Shown here one piece after another: positions 7,716-19,594 of a DNA stretch of 64,000 nucleotides (position 1 is its first letter; each line of letters opens with the position of its first letter). Source of the stretch: Sphingobium sp. KCTC 72723 (lineage in GTDB: Bacteria; Pseudomonadota; Alphaproteobacteria; Sphingomonadales; Sphingomonadaceae); NCBI RefSeq assembly GCF_014280435.1, contig NZ_CP060388.1, positions 3,690,001 through 3,754,000 of the forward strand, given 5' to 3'. The translations under genes were made by a program, and so were the position numbers. The notes below the pieces were generated by a model. It did no database searches. It was not told the origin of the DNA and saw only the letters and a list, made by a program, of their open reading frames with translations.

Positions 7716-9064
7716 TAGGCGTTTGGCAACTTTATCACTGCGTCAAACTGGCTCCCTTGCGGTTTCAGCAAATGACTATCTATTACGAAATTATCCTTAA
7801 GGATTTCTAGGAGCTTAAGCACTATGCCATCACCAGCTTCATGATCTTGATTAGCTCTGATGGATATACCAACATTTAAGCCGCCATCTCCTAGCTGTCG
7901 TTCGGCAGTAACAACAATCCGGCTTCTAGACCTAGTCCTAGTAGCCAACTCAAAGCGTCTTTTAGTATTCCCCCTGAATGCCATATCAGAACGCAAGCCG
8001 GCACGCCTTAAAGCTGCGATAATCCCTGTTGCATATGCCTCTGCCCCGATATTTTCAGGAATGATCGTGACATCTGGCCGCTCTACCTCCGGCGCATCCA
8101 CCAGCATCGCCAGCCGTTCGATCCCCGCTGCCCAGCCGACCGCAGGCGTGGCGGGGCCGCCGAGATTTTCGATCAGGCCGTCGTAGCGGCCACCGCCCAG
8201 CACGGTGCCTTGCGCGCCGAGGCGGTCGGTGATGAATTCAAAGGCGGTGTGGCGGTAATAATCGAGGCCGCGCACCAGCCTGTCATTGCGGTGATAATCG
8301 ACGCCAGCCGCCCTGAGGCCGCTCGTCACCTTGTCGAAGAACAGGTGCGCTTCGTCGGTCAGATATGCGTCGATGCCGGGCGCGCTGTCCGCGATGGGGC
8401 GGTCGCGGGGATCCTTGCTGTCGAGGATGCGGAGCGGGTTGCGGTCGAGTCGGGCGCGGCTATCTTCGCTAAGTTCGTCCATATGGGCCGTGAAATGTTG
8501 GATCAGCGCGGCGCGCCAGGCGTCGCGGCTGGCGGCGTCGCCCAGCGTGTTGAGCGTCAGCGTCACGCCGTCATTGATGCCCAGTTCGCGCAGTAATTGG
8601 TCAGCAAAAACAAGGAGTTCCACATCCGCGCTCGGCTCGCCCGCGCCGATGATCTCCGCGTCGAGCTGATGGAATTGGCGGAAGCGGCCCTTTTGCGGGC
8701 GCTCGTACCGGAACAGCGGGCCGTGGGTCGCCACTTTCAGCGGCGCATATTGCTGCCAGCCTTCGGTAATGTAGGCGCGGCTGATACCGGCGGTAAATTC
8801 GGGGCGCAGGGTCAGCGAATCCCCGCCGCGATCCTCGAACGTGTACATTTCCTTGGACACGACATCGGTGGATTCGCCCAGCGAACGGGCGAACACGGCG
8901 GTGGATTCGAACACGGGGACTTCGACCCGCTGAAAGCCGTAGAGTTTGCGCACCCTGTCGAAGGTTGCCACTACATGCGCGAAGCGTTCCGCAAACGCAT
9001 CGGGCGTGCCGCCCAGCATATCCTGCGTGCCGCGAACAGGACGCGGCGTTTCGATTTTGGCCAT
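7715..9064 (-). CDS. hisS: Histidine-tRNA ligase with an AT-rich, divergent C-terminal third
   Basis: 449 residues; charges tRNA-His. The class II catalytic core is clear: motif 2 region [21 protein letters not shown] (minus its last residue about 120-140) and the histidine-binding [15 protein letters not shown]. From roughly residue 335 to the end (7715-8060) the DNA changes: I count 137 G+C in the 300 bases 7741-8040 (46%), against 41 of 60 just upstream (8161-8220). It uses codons such as TTA, CTA and AGA-type that its neighbours avoid. The frame stays open, and the product still looks like an anticodon-binding domain ([33 protein letters not shown]). The 3' part may have been acquired by recombination. 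First gene of the hisS-prfA-prmC operon. Confidence 0.95.
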   Translation of the reverse strand: MAKIETPRPVRGTQDMLGGTPDAFAERFAHVVATFDRVRKLYGFQRVEVPVFESTAVFARSLGESTDVVSKEMYTFEDRGGDSLTLRPEFTAGISRAYITEGWQQYAPLKVATHGPLFRYERPQKGRFRQFHQLDAEIIGAGEPSADVELLVFADQLLRELGINDGVTLTLNTLGDAASRDAWRAALIQHFTAHMDELSEDSRARLDRNPLRILDSKDPRDRPIADSAPGIDAYLTDEAHLFFDKVTSGLRAAGVDYHRNDRLVRGLDYYRHTAFEFITDRLGAQGTVLGGGRYDGLIENLGGPATPAVGWAAGIERLAMLVDAPEVERPDVTIIPENIGAEAYATGIIAALRRAGLRSDMAFRGNTKRRFELATRTRSRSRIVVTAERQLGDGGLNVGISIRANQDHEAGDGIVLKLLEILKDNFVIDSHLLKPQGSQFDAVIKLPNA

Positions 9065-9207
9065 GGGGTTGGGCCTTTAGCGATGTTTGTTCCCTAAGGA
9101 AACGCGCTTTTTACGGGCGTGCATCAAGGGGTGGACGCGCGCCGTGCATCGCGCCATGCTGAACCCATGCGGGCCGTCCGGCCCAGACCAAATTTTCGGA
9201 GACGTTC

Positions 9208-11139
9208 ATGATCCGCAGCCTTGCTGCCGCCCTTTTCCTGTCCACCGCGATTGCCAGCCCGTTGCTGGCGCAGGAGGCCATCCGGTCCAGGCCCACCGCC
9301 CTGCCCGTCAATGACGCGACCCCCGCGCCACAGGACGCGCCCTATCCCGGCGGCACGATAAAGCTGGAGGTCGATGCGAGCGACACGACCCAGCGCATCT
9401 TCCGCGTGAAGGAGACGATCCCGGTCGCAACGAGTGGTCCGATGACGCTGCTGATGCCGCAATGGCTGCCGGGCAATCATGCGCCGCGCGGGCAGATCGA
9501 GAAGCTGACGGGATTGACGATCACCGCCAATGGCCAGAGCGTGCCGTGGAAGCGCGATCCCCTGAACGTCTTTGGCTTTGTCATCGACGTGCCGCAGGGG
9601 GCGAAGAATATCGTCGCACAGTTCCAGTTTCTGTCGGCGACTCAGCCCAATCAGGGCCGGGTCGTGGTGACGCCCAAGATGCTGAACATTCAGTGGGAAA
9701 GCGTCTCGCTCTATCCGGCGGGCTATTATACGCGGCAGATTCCGGTGCAGGCGACCGTGACCTATCCCGCCGGGTGGCAGGCCGCGACCGCGCTGCGTGG
9801 GCGTCGGATGGGCAATGCGATCGCCTATGACGTGATCGATTATGAAGCGTTGCAGGATTCGCCGGTCTTTGCGGGCAGCCATTTCAAGGCGGTCGATCTG
9901 GGCCATAATGTCACGCTGAACATCGTGGCGGACGATGCCGATGAGCTGGATTACAAGCCGGAGCAGATGGCAAAGCACAAGAAGCTGGTCGATGAAGCCG
10001 GCGCTTTGTTCGGCGCCTATCATTTCGACCATTATGATTTCCTGCTGGCGCTGACCGACGAGATGGGCGGCATTGGCCTGGAGCATCACCGCAGTTCGGA
10101 AAATCAGGTCGAGCCGGGCTATTTCAAGAAATGGGAGTCGGGCGAGGCGTTGCTGCACCGCAACCTGTTGCCGCATGAATTCACCCATAGCTGGGACGGC
10201 AAGTTCCGCCGCCCCGATTTGCTGTGGACGCCCGATTTCAACGTGCCGATGCAGGATAATCTGTTGTGGGTGTATGAAGGGCAGACGCAGTTCTGGGGCT
10301 ATGTGCTGGGCGCGCGGTCGGGCCTGTTTTCCAAGGCGGAGACGCTGGACGCCTATGCGCAGATCGCCGCCAAGCTGGACACGGCGGTCGGTCGCCAGTG
10401 GCGCGCGATGGAGGACACCACCCATGACCCGATCATGTCGGCGCGGCGACCCAAGGGATGGAGCAGCCAGCAGCGGTCGGAGGATTATTATAATGAAGGG
10501 CTGATGATCTGGCTGGAGGCCGACGCGATCATCGCCAAAGCGACGGCGGGCAAGAAGGGTCTGGACGATTTCGCCAAGGCTTTCTTTGGCGTGAAGCCGG
10601 GCGATTGGGGCCAGATGATCTATAATCGTCAGGATGTGATCGACACGCTGAACGGCGTTGCGCCCTATGACTGGGCAGGATTTTTCCGCACCTATGTCGA
10701 CAGCCCGACCAAGGAAACGCCCAAGGGCGGCTTCACCATGGGCGGATACAAGCTGGTCTATGGCGACACGCCCAATGCCATCACCAAGGCAGCCGAGGGC
10801 GCGAACAAGATGGTCGACCAGAGTTTCGGCCTGGGCCTGATCGTCAAGAATGACGGCGAGATTTCGGGCGTCGTGTGGGACAGTGCGGCGTTCAAGGCAG
10901 GGTTGGCCGTTGGATCCAAGATTTTGGCGATCAACGGCGACGAATATTCGGGCGATGTTCTTAAAGCGGCGGTCACGCAGGCCAAGGAAGCCAAGAAGCC
11001 GATGCAGATCATCCTAAAGCAGGATAAATATTACCGCACTTTGACTCTCGATTATTCCGGCGGGCTGCGCTATCCGCGCCTTGAAAAGACGGGAGAGGGT
11101 GAAGGCAGCCTCGATAAGCTGCTCAAGCCAAGAACATAA
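9208..11139 (+). CDS. Secreted M61-family metallopeptidase with PDZ domain
   Basis: 643 residues. A signal peptide (SLAAALFLSTAIASPLLAQ) is followed by an N-terminal beta domain, the M61 catalytic domain with zinc motif HEFTH at residues 323-327, and the second-shell acidic segment NLLWVYEGQTQFWG. A C-terminal PDZ-like region starts around residue 535 (LGLIVKNDGEISGVVWDSAAFKAG). The family is that of glycyl aminopeptidase; the protein probably acts in the periplasm. The start has GGAGACG 6-12 nt upstream. It is divergent from hisS across a 143-bp interval that must hold both promoters. Confidence 0.92.
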   Translation: MIRSLAAALFLSTAIASPLLAQEAIRSRPTALPVNDATPAPQDAPYPGGTIKLEVDASDTTQRIFRVKETIPVATSGPMTLLMPQWLPGNHAPRGQIEKLTGLTITANGQSVPWKRDPLNVFGFVIDVPQGAKNIVAQFQFLSATQPNQGRVVVTPKMLNIQWESVSLYPAGYYTRQIPVQATVTYPAGWQAATALRGRRMGNAIAYDVIDYEALQDSPVFAGSHFKAVDLGHNVTLNIVADDADELDYKPEQMAKHKKLVDEAGALFGAYHFDHYDFLLALTDEMGGIGLEHHRSSENQVEPGYFKKWESGEALLHRNLLPHEFTHSWDGKFRRPDLLWTPDFNVPMQDNLLWVYEGQTQFWGYVLGARSGLFSKAETLDAYAQIAAKLDTAVGRQWRAMEDTTHDPIMSARRPKGWSSQQRSEDYYNEGLMIWLEADAIIAKATAGKKGLDDFAKAFFGVKPGDWGQMIYNRQDVIDTLNGVAPYDWAGFFRTYVDSPTKETPKGGFTMGGYKLVYGDTPNAITKAAEGANKMVDQSFGLGLIVKNDGEISGVVWDSAAFKAGLAVGSKILAINGDEYSGDVLKAAVTQAKEAKKPMQIILKQDKYYRTLTLDYSGGLRYPRLEKTGEGEGSLDKLLKPRT

Positions 11140-11175
11140 TCACCCATAGCGTAACGTGTAGCAAAAGGCGTTTCC

Positions 11176-11715
11176 ATGAATATCGAACTGATCCCGGTCG
11201 GCGACGATCCGCCAAACAGCCTGAACGTCATCATCGAAGTGCCGGTCGGTGGCGAACCTGTGAAATATGAGTTCGACAAGGCGTCCGGCGCGCTGTTCGT
11301 GGACCGCATTTTGCACACGCCGATGCGCTACCCGGCCAATTATGGATTTGTGCCGCACACGCTGTCGCCCGATGGCGATCCGCTGGACGCGCTGGTCATC
11401 GCGCGTTCGCCCTTCGTCCCCGGCTCCGTCGTGCGCGCGCGCCCGATCGCGGTGCTGAACCTGGAAGACGAAGCGGGCGGCGATGAAAAGCTGGTCTGCG
11501 TGCCGGACAACAAGACCTTCCCTTATTATGCCGACATCAGCGAGAAGGACGACCTGCCCGGCATCGTGATGGAGCAGATCGAGCATTTCTTCACCCACTA
11601 TAAGGATCTGGAAAAGACCAAGTGGGTGCGCGTCGGAACGTGGGGCGGGGCGGAAGACGCCAAGCAGATCACGCTGGAAGCGATTGCCCGCTATCAGGCG
11701 AGCAAGAAGGCCTGA
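11176..11715 (+). CDS. ppa: Inorganic pyrophosphatase
   Basis: 179 residues, typical of the bacterial family I enzyme that hydrolyses pyrophosphate to two phosphates and so drives biosynthetic reactions. The signature DGDPLDALV (about residues 66-74) carries the metal-binding aspartates; NYGFVPHTL and the KDLEKTKWV segment of the active site are also present. Cytosolic, hexameric in relatives. It lies 36 bp after the M61 peptidase gene on the same strand and is followed by a good terminator. Confidence 0.97.
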   Translation: MNIELIPVGDDPPNSLNVIIEVPVGGEPVKYEFDKASGALFVDRILHTPMRYPANYGFVPHTLSPDGDPLDALVIARSPFVPGSVVRARPIAVLNLEDEAGGDEKLVCVPDNKTFPYYADISEKDDLPGIVMEQIEHFFTHYKDLEKTKWVRVGTWGGAEDAKQITLEAIARYQASKKA

Positions 11716-11739
11716 AGCCAGGCGTTCGAACGAATCAGG

Positions 11740-11775
11740 AGGCCGCGCAGGGTGACTTGCGCGGCCTTCTTTGTT
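11740..11775 (+). terminator. Rho-independent terminator after ppa
   Basis: Exact 10-bp GC-rich stem, aggccgcgca (11740-11749) with tgcgcggcct (11758-11767), 8-nt loop, followed by tctttgtt. It begins 25 bp after the ppa stop codon. Confidence 0.85.
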
Positions 11776-11832
11776 GGGCCGCACCGGCCCGCACCCCCAC
11801 CCCTTTTAAGATTGCCATTCGTTGAACAGGAT

Positions 11833-11898
11833 GTGTTCCCGCGCAGGCGGGAACCCAGTTCGGAGCGTGGGACTGGATTCCCGCCTGCGCGGGAACAC
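11833..11898. repeat. Inverted pair of REP-like palindromes
   Basis: Two exact inverted 21-bp arms (11833-11853 and 11878-11898) enclose a 24-bp spacer. Each arm is itself a small hairpin (ttcccgc-4 nt-gcgggaa). The pair sits between the convergent ppa and MocR genes, as expected of a repetitive extragenic palindrome. I recall very similar motifs as repeats in sphingomonad genomes; copy number cannot be judged from this window. Confidence 0.75.
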
Positions 11899-11909
11899 GG
11901 TGCATAAAC

Positions 11910-13373
11910 TCAGATCAGCCGATCGGCTTCCAGCGCGAAGGCGAGCGAATCGCGGCCGCGCGGGTTGCGGGCGTGGAGTTGGGCGTCGGCCTGGGCGAGG
12001 CGCTCCACCCCCATGGTCAGTTGTTCCTCCGGCAGCGTGAAAGGCAGGCGCAGGAAGCGTTCGAACGCCCCGGATACGCCGAAACGCGGGCCGGGAGCGA
12101 CGCGCACGCCCAGGCTTTCGGCGAGCGCCGCCAGCGCAGTCGCTTCCCCGCGTGGCAGTTGCGCCCAGAGCGACAGGCCCCCGGTCGGCGATTCGACATG
12201 CCAGTGGGGCAGGTGGGTTTCGATAAGGCCCAGCAAATGGTCGCGCCGCCCCCGCAGCATGTCCGCACGCGCGCCAAGCCCCTCCCCTGCCTCGATCAGC
12301 CGGGCGACGGCGAGTTGTTCGAGGACCGGGCTGGCCATGTCCATCGTGGTGCGCAGGCGACCGAGCGCGGCGACCGTCTGCGGATCGGCGCGAATCCAGC
12401 CGGAGCGCAGGCCGCCCCAGTAGATTTTGCTGGCCGATCCCAGCGTGATGACCTGCCGCCCCGACGGGTCGTGCAGCGCGACCGGCGGCGGCGAGGCGAA
12501 ATCCAGCCCCATAGCCACCATGGTTTCGTCGATCACCAGCGGCGTGTGGCTGCGCGTGGCGGCAGCGACCAGCGCGCGCCGTGTCGCCGGGTCCATGCTG
12601 CGCCCGGTGGGATTGTGGAAATCGGCGATGACATAGGCAAAGCGCGGGGACGTCTGGCGGAAGGCCGCGTCCATGGCGTCGATGTCCCAGCCATGGGTCG
12701 GCAGGCCGACGGGGACAGGGACGACATGGGCGCGCTGCAACGCCTGAATCGCGTTATGATAGGTCGGGTGATCGATCACGACCCGGTCGCCCGGCCCGGC
12801 CAGCAGCTTGAGCAGGAGCGAAAAGCCCTGCTGCGCGCCATTGGTGACGATGATCTGGTCGGGACTGGTGGGACAGCCGCGCCGTTCATAATGGACGGCG
12901 ATGGCGCGGCGCAGGACAGGCAGGCCCAGCGGATCATAGCCAAGGTCGCCCAGATAGGAGGGCAGCGCATCCACCGCCGCCGCGATGGCGGGGGCGACGC
13001 CGGGTGCGGCGGGCAGCGCGGCATGGGTCCAGTTGAGGAGGTTGCCGCCGGGCGTCATGTCCAGGTCCGCCGGTGCCGACGCAGCGCCGCCGGGCGGCAG
13101 GCGCGTGACGCTGCCCGAACCCTGACGGCTTTCCAGATAGCCTTCGTCCCGCAGCCGGTCGAACGCAGCAGCAATGGTGGTGCGCGACAGGCCGAGCGCG
13201 GCGGCCAGTTCCCGTTCCCCCGGCAAGCGCACGTCCAGGCCGATCCGCCCGTCCAGCACCAGCATCCGTAGCGCCTGCGCCAGCTGGCGATAGGCGGGCT
13301 GCGCGCTGTCCTGCGCGCGCCATGCGCCCAGCAGGCGGAGAAGCGAAGGGGGACGAAGCAGGGAAGTGGACAT
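11910..13373 (-). CDS. MocR-type transcriptional regulator (GntR helix-turn-helix fused to aminotransferase-like domain)
   Basis: About 487 residues. An N-terminal winged helix of the GntR family (residues about 25-95, with LPGERELAAALGLSRTTIAA) is joined to a fold-type I aminotransferase domain. The PLP-lysine region reads VITLGSASKIYWGGLRSGWI. Such proteins bind PLP or a PLP adduct and act as regulators rather than enzymes. The gene is divergent from a YczE-type membrane protein, the same pairing as yczR/yczE in Bacillus subtilis, so that gene is its likely target. The start is uncertain: ATG 13373 or 13379; the frame is open to 13466 but would run through the operator-like region. Confidence 0.9.
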   Translation of the reverse strand: MSTSLLRPPSLLRLLGAWRAQDSAQPAYRQLAQALRMLVLDGRIGLDVRLPGERELAAALGLSRTTIAAAFDRLRDEGYLESRQGSGSVTRLPPGGAASAPADLDMTPGGNLLNWTHAALPAAPGVAPAIAAAVDALPSYLGDLGYDPLGLPVLRRAIAVHYERRGCPTSPDQIIVTNGAQQGFSLLLKLLAGPGDRVVIDHPTYHNAIQALQRAHVVPVPVGLPTHGWDIDAMDAAFRQTSPRFAYVIADFHNPTGRSMDPATRRALVAAATRSHTPLVIDETMVAMGLDFASPPPVALHDPSGRQVITLGSASKIYWGGLRSGWIRADPQTVAALGRLRTTMDMASPVLEQLAVARLIEAGEGLGARADMLRGRRDHLLGLIETHLPHWHVESPTGGLSLWAQLPRGEATALAALAESLGVRVAPGPRFGVSGAFERFLRLPFTLPEEQLTMGVERLAQADAQLHARNPRGRDSLAFALEADRLI

Positions 13374-13403
13374 GGGCATGGCATCCGCATTGGGGCAAGA
13401 TAC

Positions 13404-13445
13404 AGGCCAGTTAGCCGATATTGGTCCTTTTGGAAAAGGCCAGTT
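13404..13445. promoter_or_regulatory. Candidate operator of the MocR regulator
   Basis: AGGCCAGTT occurs twice in direct orientation (13404-13412 and 13437-13445), start to start 33 bp, about three helical turns. Between them ATTGGTCCTTT (13420-13430) matches the reverse complement of AAAAGGCCAGT (13434-13444) at 8 of 11 positions, giving a dyad around TGG. Position between the divergent starts and mixed direct/inverted half-sites fit MocR-type binding sites. Confidence 0.5.
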
Positions 13446-13464
13446 GCGCCGCAAAAGCCCTGTC

Positions 13465-14067
13465 ATGATGAAGATGACGCACCGCCGCCTGTTCCAGTTG
13501 TTCTGGGGTCTTTGCCTCTATGGCTTTTCCATGGCGCTGATGTTGCGCGCACAATTGGGGCTGGACCCGTGGGATGTGCTGCATCAGGGGCTGGCCCCGC
13601 GCCTGGGGCTGAGTTTCGGCATGACGGTCAATGTCATCGGCGCGGTCGTGTTGCTGCTGTGGTGGCCATTGCGACAGCGGCCGGGGGTCGGCACGCTGGC
13701 CAATATCGTAGTGATCGGGACGGCGGTGGACGTGAGCCTGGCGTTGCTGCCGACGCCGGAGGGGTTTGCGATGCAGGCCACATGGCTGATGGCGGGGATT
13801 GTCCTGAATGGTATTGCCGGGGGTGCCTATATCGGCGCGGGGCTGGGTCCGGGGCCGCGCGACGGGTTGATGACCGGGCTGTGCCGCCGCACGGGGTGGC
13901 CGGTCAAATGGGTGCGCATGGGGATTGAGATTGGCGTGCTGGCGATCGGGTGGATGCTGGGCGGGACCGTAGGGGTCGGCACCATCCTCTACGCTGCGAG
14001 CATCGGGTGGATCGTGCATCATGCTTTGCCTTTCTTTCGCATCGTAACGGTTGAAAAGGCAGCGTAA
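13465..14067 (+). CDS. YczE/YitT-type integral membrane protein
   Basis: About 200 residues with five or so hydrophobic segments. The pattern LFWGLCLYGFSMALMLRAQLGLDPWDVLHQG followed by GAYIGAGLGPGPRDGLM is characteristic of YczE-like proteins (quoted pieces are separated by natural sequence; the first is shown only to indicate residues 8-38 and has its key motif LGLDPWDVL). Role unknown; the usual neighbour is a MocR regulator, as here, which suggests regulated transport or efflux of a small molecule. I chose ATG 13465; ATGs at 13468 and 13474 are possible. The longer frame from 13366 would overlap the regulator gene. Confidence 0.82.
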   Translation: MMKMTHRRLFQLFWGLCLYGFSMALMLRAQLGLDPWDVLHQGLAPRLGLSFGMTVNVIGAVVLLLWWPLRQRPGVGTLANIVVIGTAVDVSLALLPTPEGFAMQATWLMAGIVLNGIAGGAYIGAGLGPGPRDGLMTGLCRRTGWPVKWVRMGIEIGVLAIGWMLGGTVGVGTILYAASIGWIVHHALPFFRIVTVEKAA

Positions 14068-14140
14068 AGATTGACCCGGCGGGGCAGACGGGCATGATCG
14101 GACGATCCGTTCGATCCGTCCGTTTCAGGAGCCTGTTCCC

Positions 14141-15322
14141 ATGCGCCCCTTCCTTGCCGCCGCCCTGTTTGCGACGCTGACTGCTGCTGCCGAGCCGCCG
14201 GCTTTGGCCCCGCTCGCTTTCGAGCAGATTGCCCCTGCCGGCACGAAGATGCCGCGTTTCAAGGTGGACGCGGCCTGGCCGCAGATGCCCGGCGACCTGC
14301 TGCTGGGGCAGGTCAGCGGCGTGGCGGTGGGACCGGACGATAGCGTGTGGGCAGTCCACCGGCCCCATTCGCTGACCGGGACCGACACGGGATTGGCCGA
14401 AACACCGCCAAGCGCGGTCTGTTGCAAGCCCGCGCCGCCGGTCGTGCATTTCGCCAGCGATGGCCACTATCTGGGCGGCTGGGGCGGCGCGGCGAGCGCG
14501 CCCAAGGTGGATGACGTGACGCAATGGCCATCCAGCCTACATGGCATCTTCGTCGACAAGGCAGGCACCGTCTGGTTCGGCGGCAATGGCAAGGACGATC
14601 ATGTCGTGCTGAACTACAGCGCGGACGGCACCTATCTGCGCGGCTTTGGCAAGCGGGGCGAGACGAAGGGCAATGACGCGACCGACCGGCTGGGCAATCC
14701 GTCCGACGTCAATCATAGCGACGGCATGGTGCTGGTGTCCGACGGCTATGTGAACCGGCGCGTGATCGGTTTCGACGCGAAAACCAATGCGTATAAGGGC
14801 CGCTGGGGTGCCTATGCCAAGCCGCCGATCGCGCCCACCCGCGCCGGAGCTTTCGACCAGAGCCATGCAGTCGATCCCAGCAAGGTCGCCAATCCCAAGT
14901 CCGATATATTTGCCGACATCGTCCATTGCGTGGTGCCGACGAAGGACGGCCATGTCTATGTGTGCGACCGCAACAACAACCGGGCGCAGCTGTTCAAACG
15001 CCGCAAGGACGGATCGCTCAGCTTCGTGCGCGACCTGGTGATCGCGGGCGAGACGGGCGGCACGCACACGGTGACGGACATCGCCTTTTCCCCCGACCCG
15101 GACCAGACCTACCTCTATGTCGCGGACATGATGAACGGGCGGATATGGATCTTGCGGCGCAAGACGCATGAAATATTGGGCGCAGTCGGGCGGATCGGGC
15201 GGCAGGCGGGGCAATTTACCTGGCTGCACAGCATTGATACCGACAGCCAAGGCAATATCTATACGACCGAGGTCAATACCGGCCGTCGCATACAAAAGCT
15301 GGTCTTTACCGGCGTCGAATGA
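14141..15322 (+). CDS. Secreted NHL/beta-propeller protein, peptidyl-alpha-hydroxyglycine lyase-like
   Basis: 393 residues. A short signal peptide (RPFLAAALFATLTAAAEPP) precedes a six-bladed propeller with NHL-type repeats. Blade signatures include GQVSGVAVGPDDSVWAVHRP (residues about 56-75), LHGIFVDKAGTVWFGGNG and HSIDTDSQGNIYTTEVNTGR. The arrangement resembles the lyase domain of peptidylglycine amidating enzymes, but I cannot confirm catalytic residues, so enzymatic activity is not claimed. Periplasmic or extracellular. AGGAG lies 9 nt before the start. It overlaps or abuts the DUF1993 gene downstream. Confidence 0.8.
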   Translation: MRPFLAAALFATLTAAAEPPALAPLAFEQIAPAGTKMPRFKVDAAWPQMPGDLLLGQVSGVAVGPDDSVWAVHRPHSLTGTDTGLAETPPSAVCCKPAPPVVHFASDGHYLGGWGGAASAPKVDDVTQWPSSLHGIFVDKAGTVWFGGNGKDDHVVLNYSADGTYLRGFGKRGETKGNDATDRLGNPSDVNHSDGMVLVSDGYVNRRVIGFDAKTNAYKGRWGAYAKPPIAPTRAGAFDQSHAVDPSKVANPKSDIFADIVHCVVPTKDGHVYVCDRNNNRAQLFKRRKDGSLSFVRDLVIAGETGGTHTVTDIAFSPDPDQTYLYVADMMNGRIWILRRKTHEILGAVGRIGRQAGQFTWLHSIDTDSQGNIYTTEVNTGRRIQKLVFTGVE

Positions 15323-15333
15323 GGAAATGGCCG

Positions 15334-15840
15334 ATGGCGACCGAATTATATGACCTGACCGTGCCCGTGTTCGTGCGCGGGTTGCGCGCTTTGTCCGGCT
15401 TGCTGGACAAGGGCGCGGCCTTTGCGGGAGAGAAGGGCGTCGATCCGCTGACGCTGACCGGCGCGCAGTTGATCGCGGACATGAAGCCGCTGACTGCGCA
15501 GGTGCAGTTCGCGTGCGATACGGCCAAGGGAGCGGTAACGCGACTGGGCGATCTGGAGCCGGTGGCGATGGCCGACACCGAACAGAGTTTTGCCGATTTG
15601 CAGGATCGGATCGCGCGCACAATCGCGCTGCTGGAGGCAGTGCCGCGCGAAAAGATCGACGGGCGCGAGGATGCGGCGGTGGTACTCAAAGTGCCAGGCG
15701 GCGAGATTCCCTTTACCGGGCGCAGCCATGTGCTGACCTTTTCCCTGCCCAATTTCTATTTTCATATCACGACTGCCTATGCGCTGTTGCGGCAGGCGGG
15801 GGTTCCGGTCGGCAAGATGGACTATCTGGGCGGGGTCTAG
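15334..15840 (+). CDS. DUF1993 domain protein
   Basis: 168 residues of a helical DUF1993 protein (YDLTVPVFVRGLRALSGLL at the N terminus, FSLPNFYFHITTAYALLRQ at the C terminus), related to the DinB-like four-helix fold. No function is assigned to the family. I chose ATG 15334 with GAGGAAATGG upstream; an ATG at 15319 would overlap the preceding gene by 4 bp. Its TAG stop is the first three bases of the repeat at 15838. Confidence 0.85.
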   Translation: MATELYDLTVPVFVRGLRALSGLLDKGAAFAGEKGVDPLTLTGAQLIADMKPLTAQVQFACDTAKGAVTRLGDLEPVAMADTEQSFADLQDRIARTIALLEAVPREKIDGREDAAVVLKVPGGEIPFTGRSHVLTFSLPNFYFHITTAYALLRQAGVPVGKMDYLGGV

Positions 15841-15959
15841 AGCGGTTTGCGATCCGATTGCATCGGATCAACCGCTCTAGGATTTTGTTTTGACGCGGTT
15901 TAGCTGCGCTGGCCTACGGCTCCGAGTCATCAGATGATTCCATCTGATTAGAAACCGCT

Positions 15960-15962
<3 letters not shown>
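15838..15962. repeat. Two inverted copies of a TAGAGCGGTTT-type palindromic repeat
   Basis: Copy 1 runs rightward from 15838: tagagcggttt, then gatccgat-tgc-atcggatc (15851-15869), closed by aaccgctcta (15870-15879). Copy 2 runs leftward from 15962 with the same tagagcggttt start and a diverged inner palindrome around atcagatg/catctgat. The elements fill the space between two convergent genes, supply both stop codons and can fold as hairpins that would end transcripts from both sides. Confidence 0.75.
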
Positions 15963-19060
<3,098 letters not shown>

Positions 19061-19061
<1 letters not shown>

Positions 19062-19594
19062 TGCAGCTGATCGGCATCGCGCTGCTGGGCGGGATGCTGG
19101 TCGGCTGTGCGCCGGAACCGGCGCAGAATGAAGCCGATAACGCCGCGCCCATGAACCGGGCAGCGCCGTTGGCGGTGGCGATTCGCGATGCGCCTGCCGC
19201 TCCGGCGAAGGTGGCGTCGCGCAACGAGCGGAAGATTTTGAAAAGCGACGGTTTTCCCGTTCCACGTGGAACAGCCCCCGCGCCGCGCCCTGCCCCGGCA
19301 CGGTCCGACACCCCCGCTTATCGCGCGATCGGCACGGAGCCTTTCTGGGCCGTGACGGTGCGCGGGACGACGGCAACGCTGGAGCGGCCGGGCGTGGTGG
19401 CGATACCCTTTACGGTGGTGCGCGACACGGATGGCTATCGTGGTGACGGCTTTGCCATGACGATCAGTCAGGGGCCGTGCAGCGACGGCATGAGCGATGC
19501 GCTATGGTCCGACCGGGTCGCTATTGCCTTTGGCGAGGGCGTGTTGAAGGGCTGCGGCGGGGCGCGGGAGGATGAAGGCGCGCGCGCGCCCTAA
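19061..19594 (+). CDS. Lipoprotein of unknown function coupled to gyrB
   Basis: 177 residues. A lipobox (LLGGMLVGC, Cys about residue 17) and Ala/Pro-rich linker lead to a C-terminal domain with YRAIGTEPFWAVTVRG and later WSDRVAIAFGEG, a pattern of the COG3650/MliC-like small beta-barrel group. Probably outer-membrane anchored. It starts at the gyrB stop (TGATG), so translation is likely coupled. A parS-like palindrome lies inside the linker-coding region and encodes VPRGT. It converges with the ankyrin gene, with the 3' ends overlapping by 4 bp. Confidence 0.75.
19258..19273. promoter_or_regulatory. parS-like ParB binding site 1
   Basis: cGTTCCACGTGGAACA differs from the 16-bp palindrome TGTTCCACGTGGAACA only at the first base. 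It lies about 30 kb from parAB, inside a lipoprotein gene. Confidence 0.8.
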
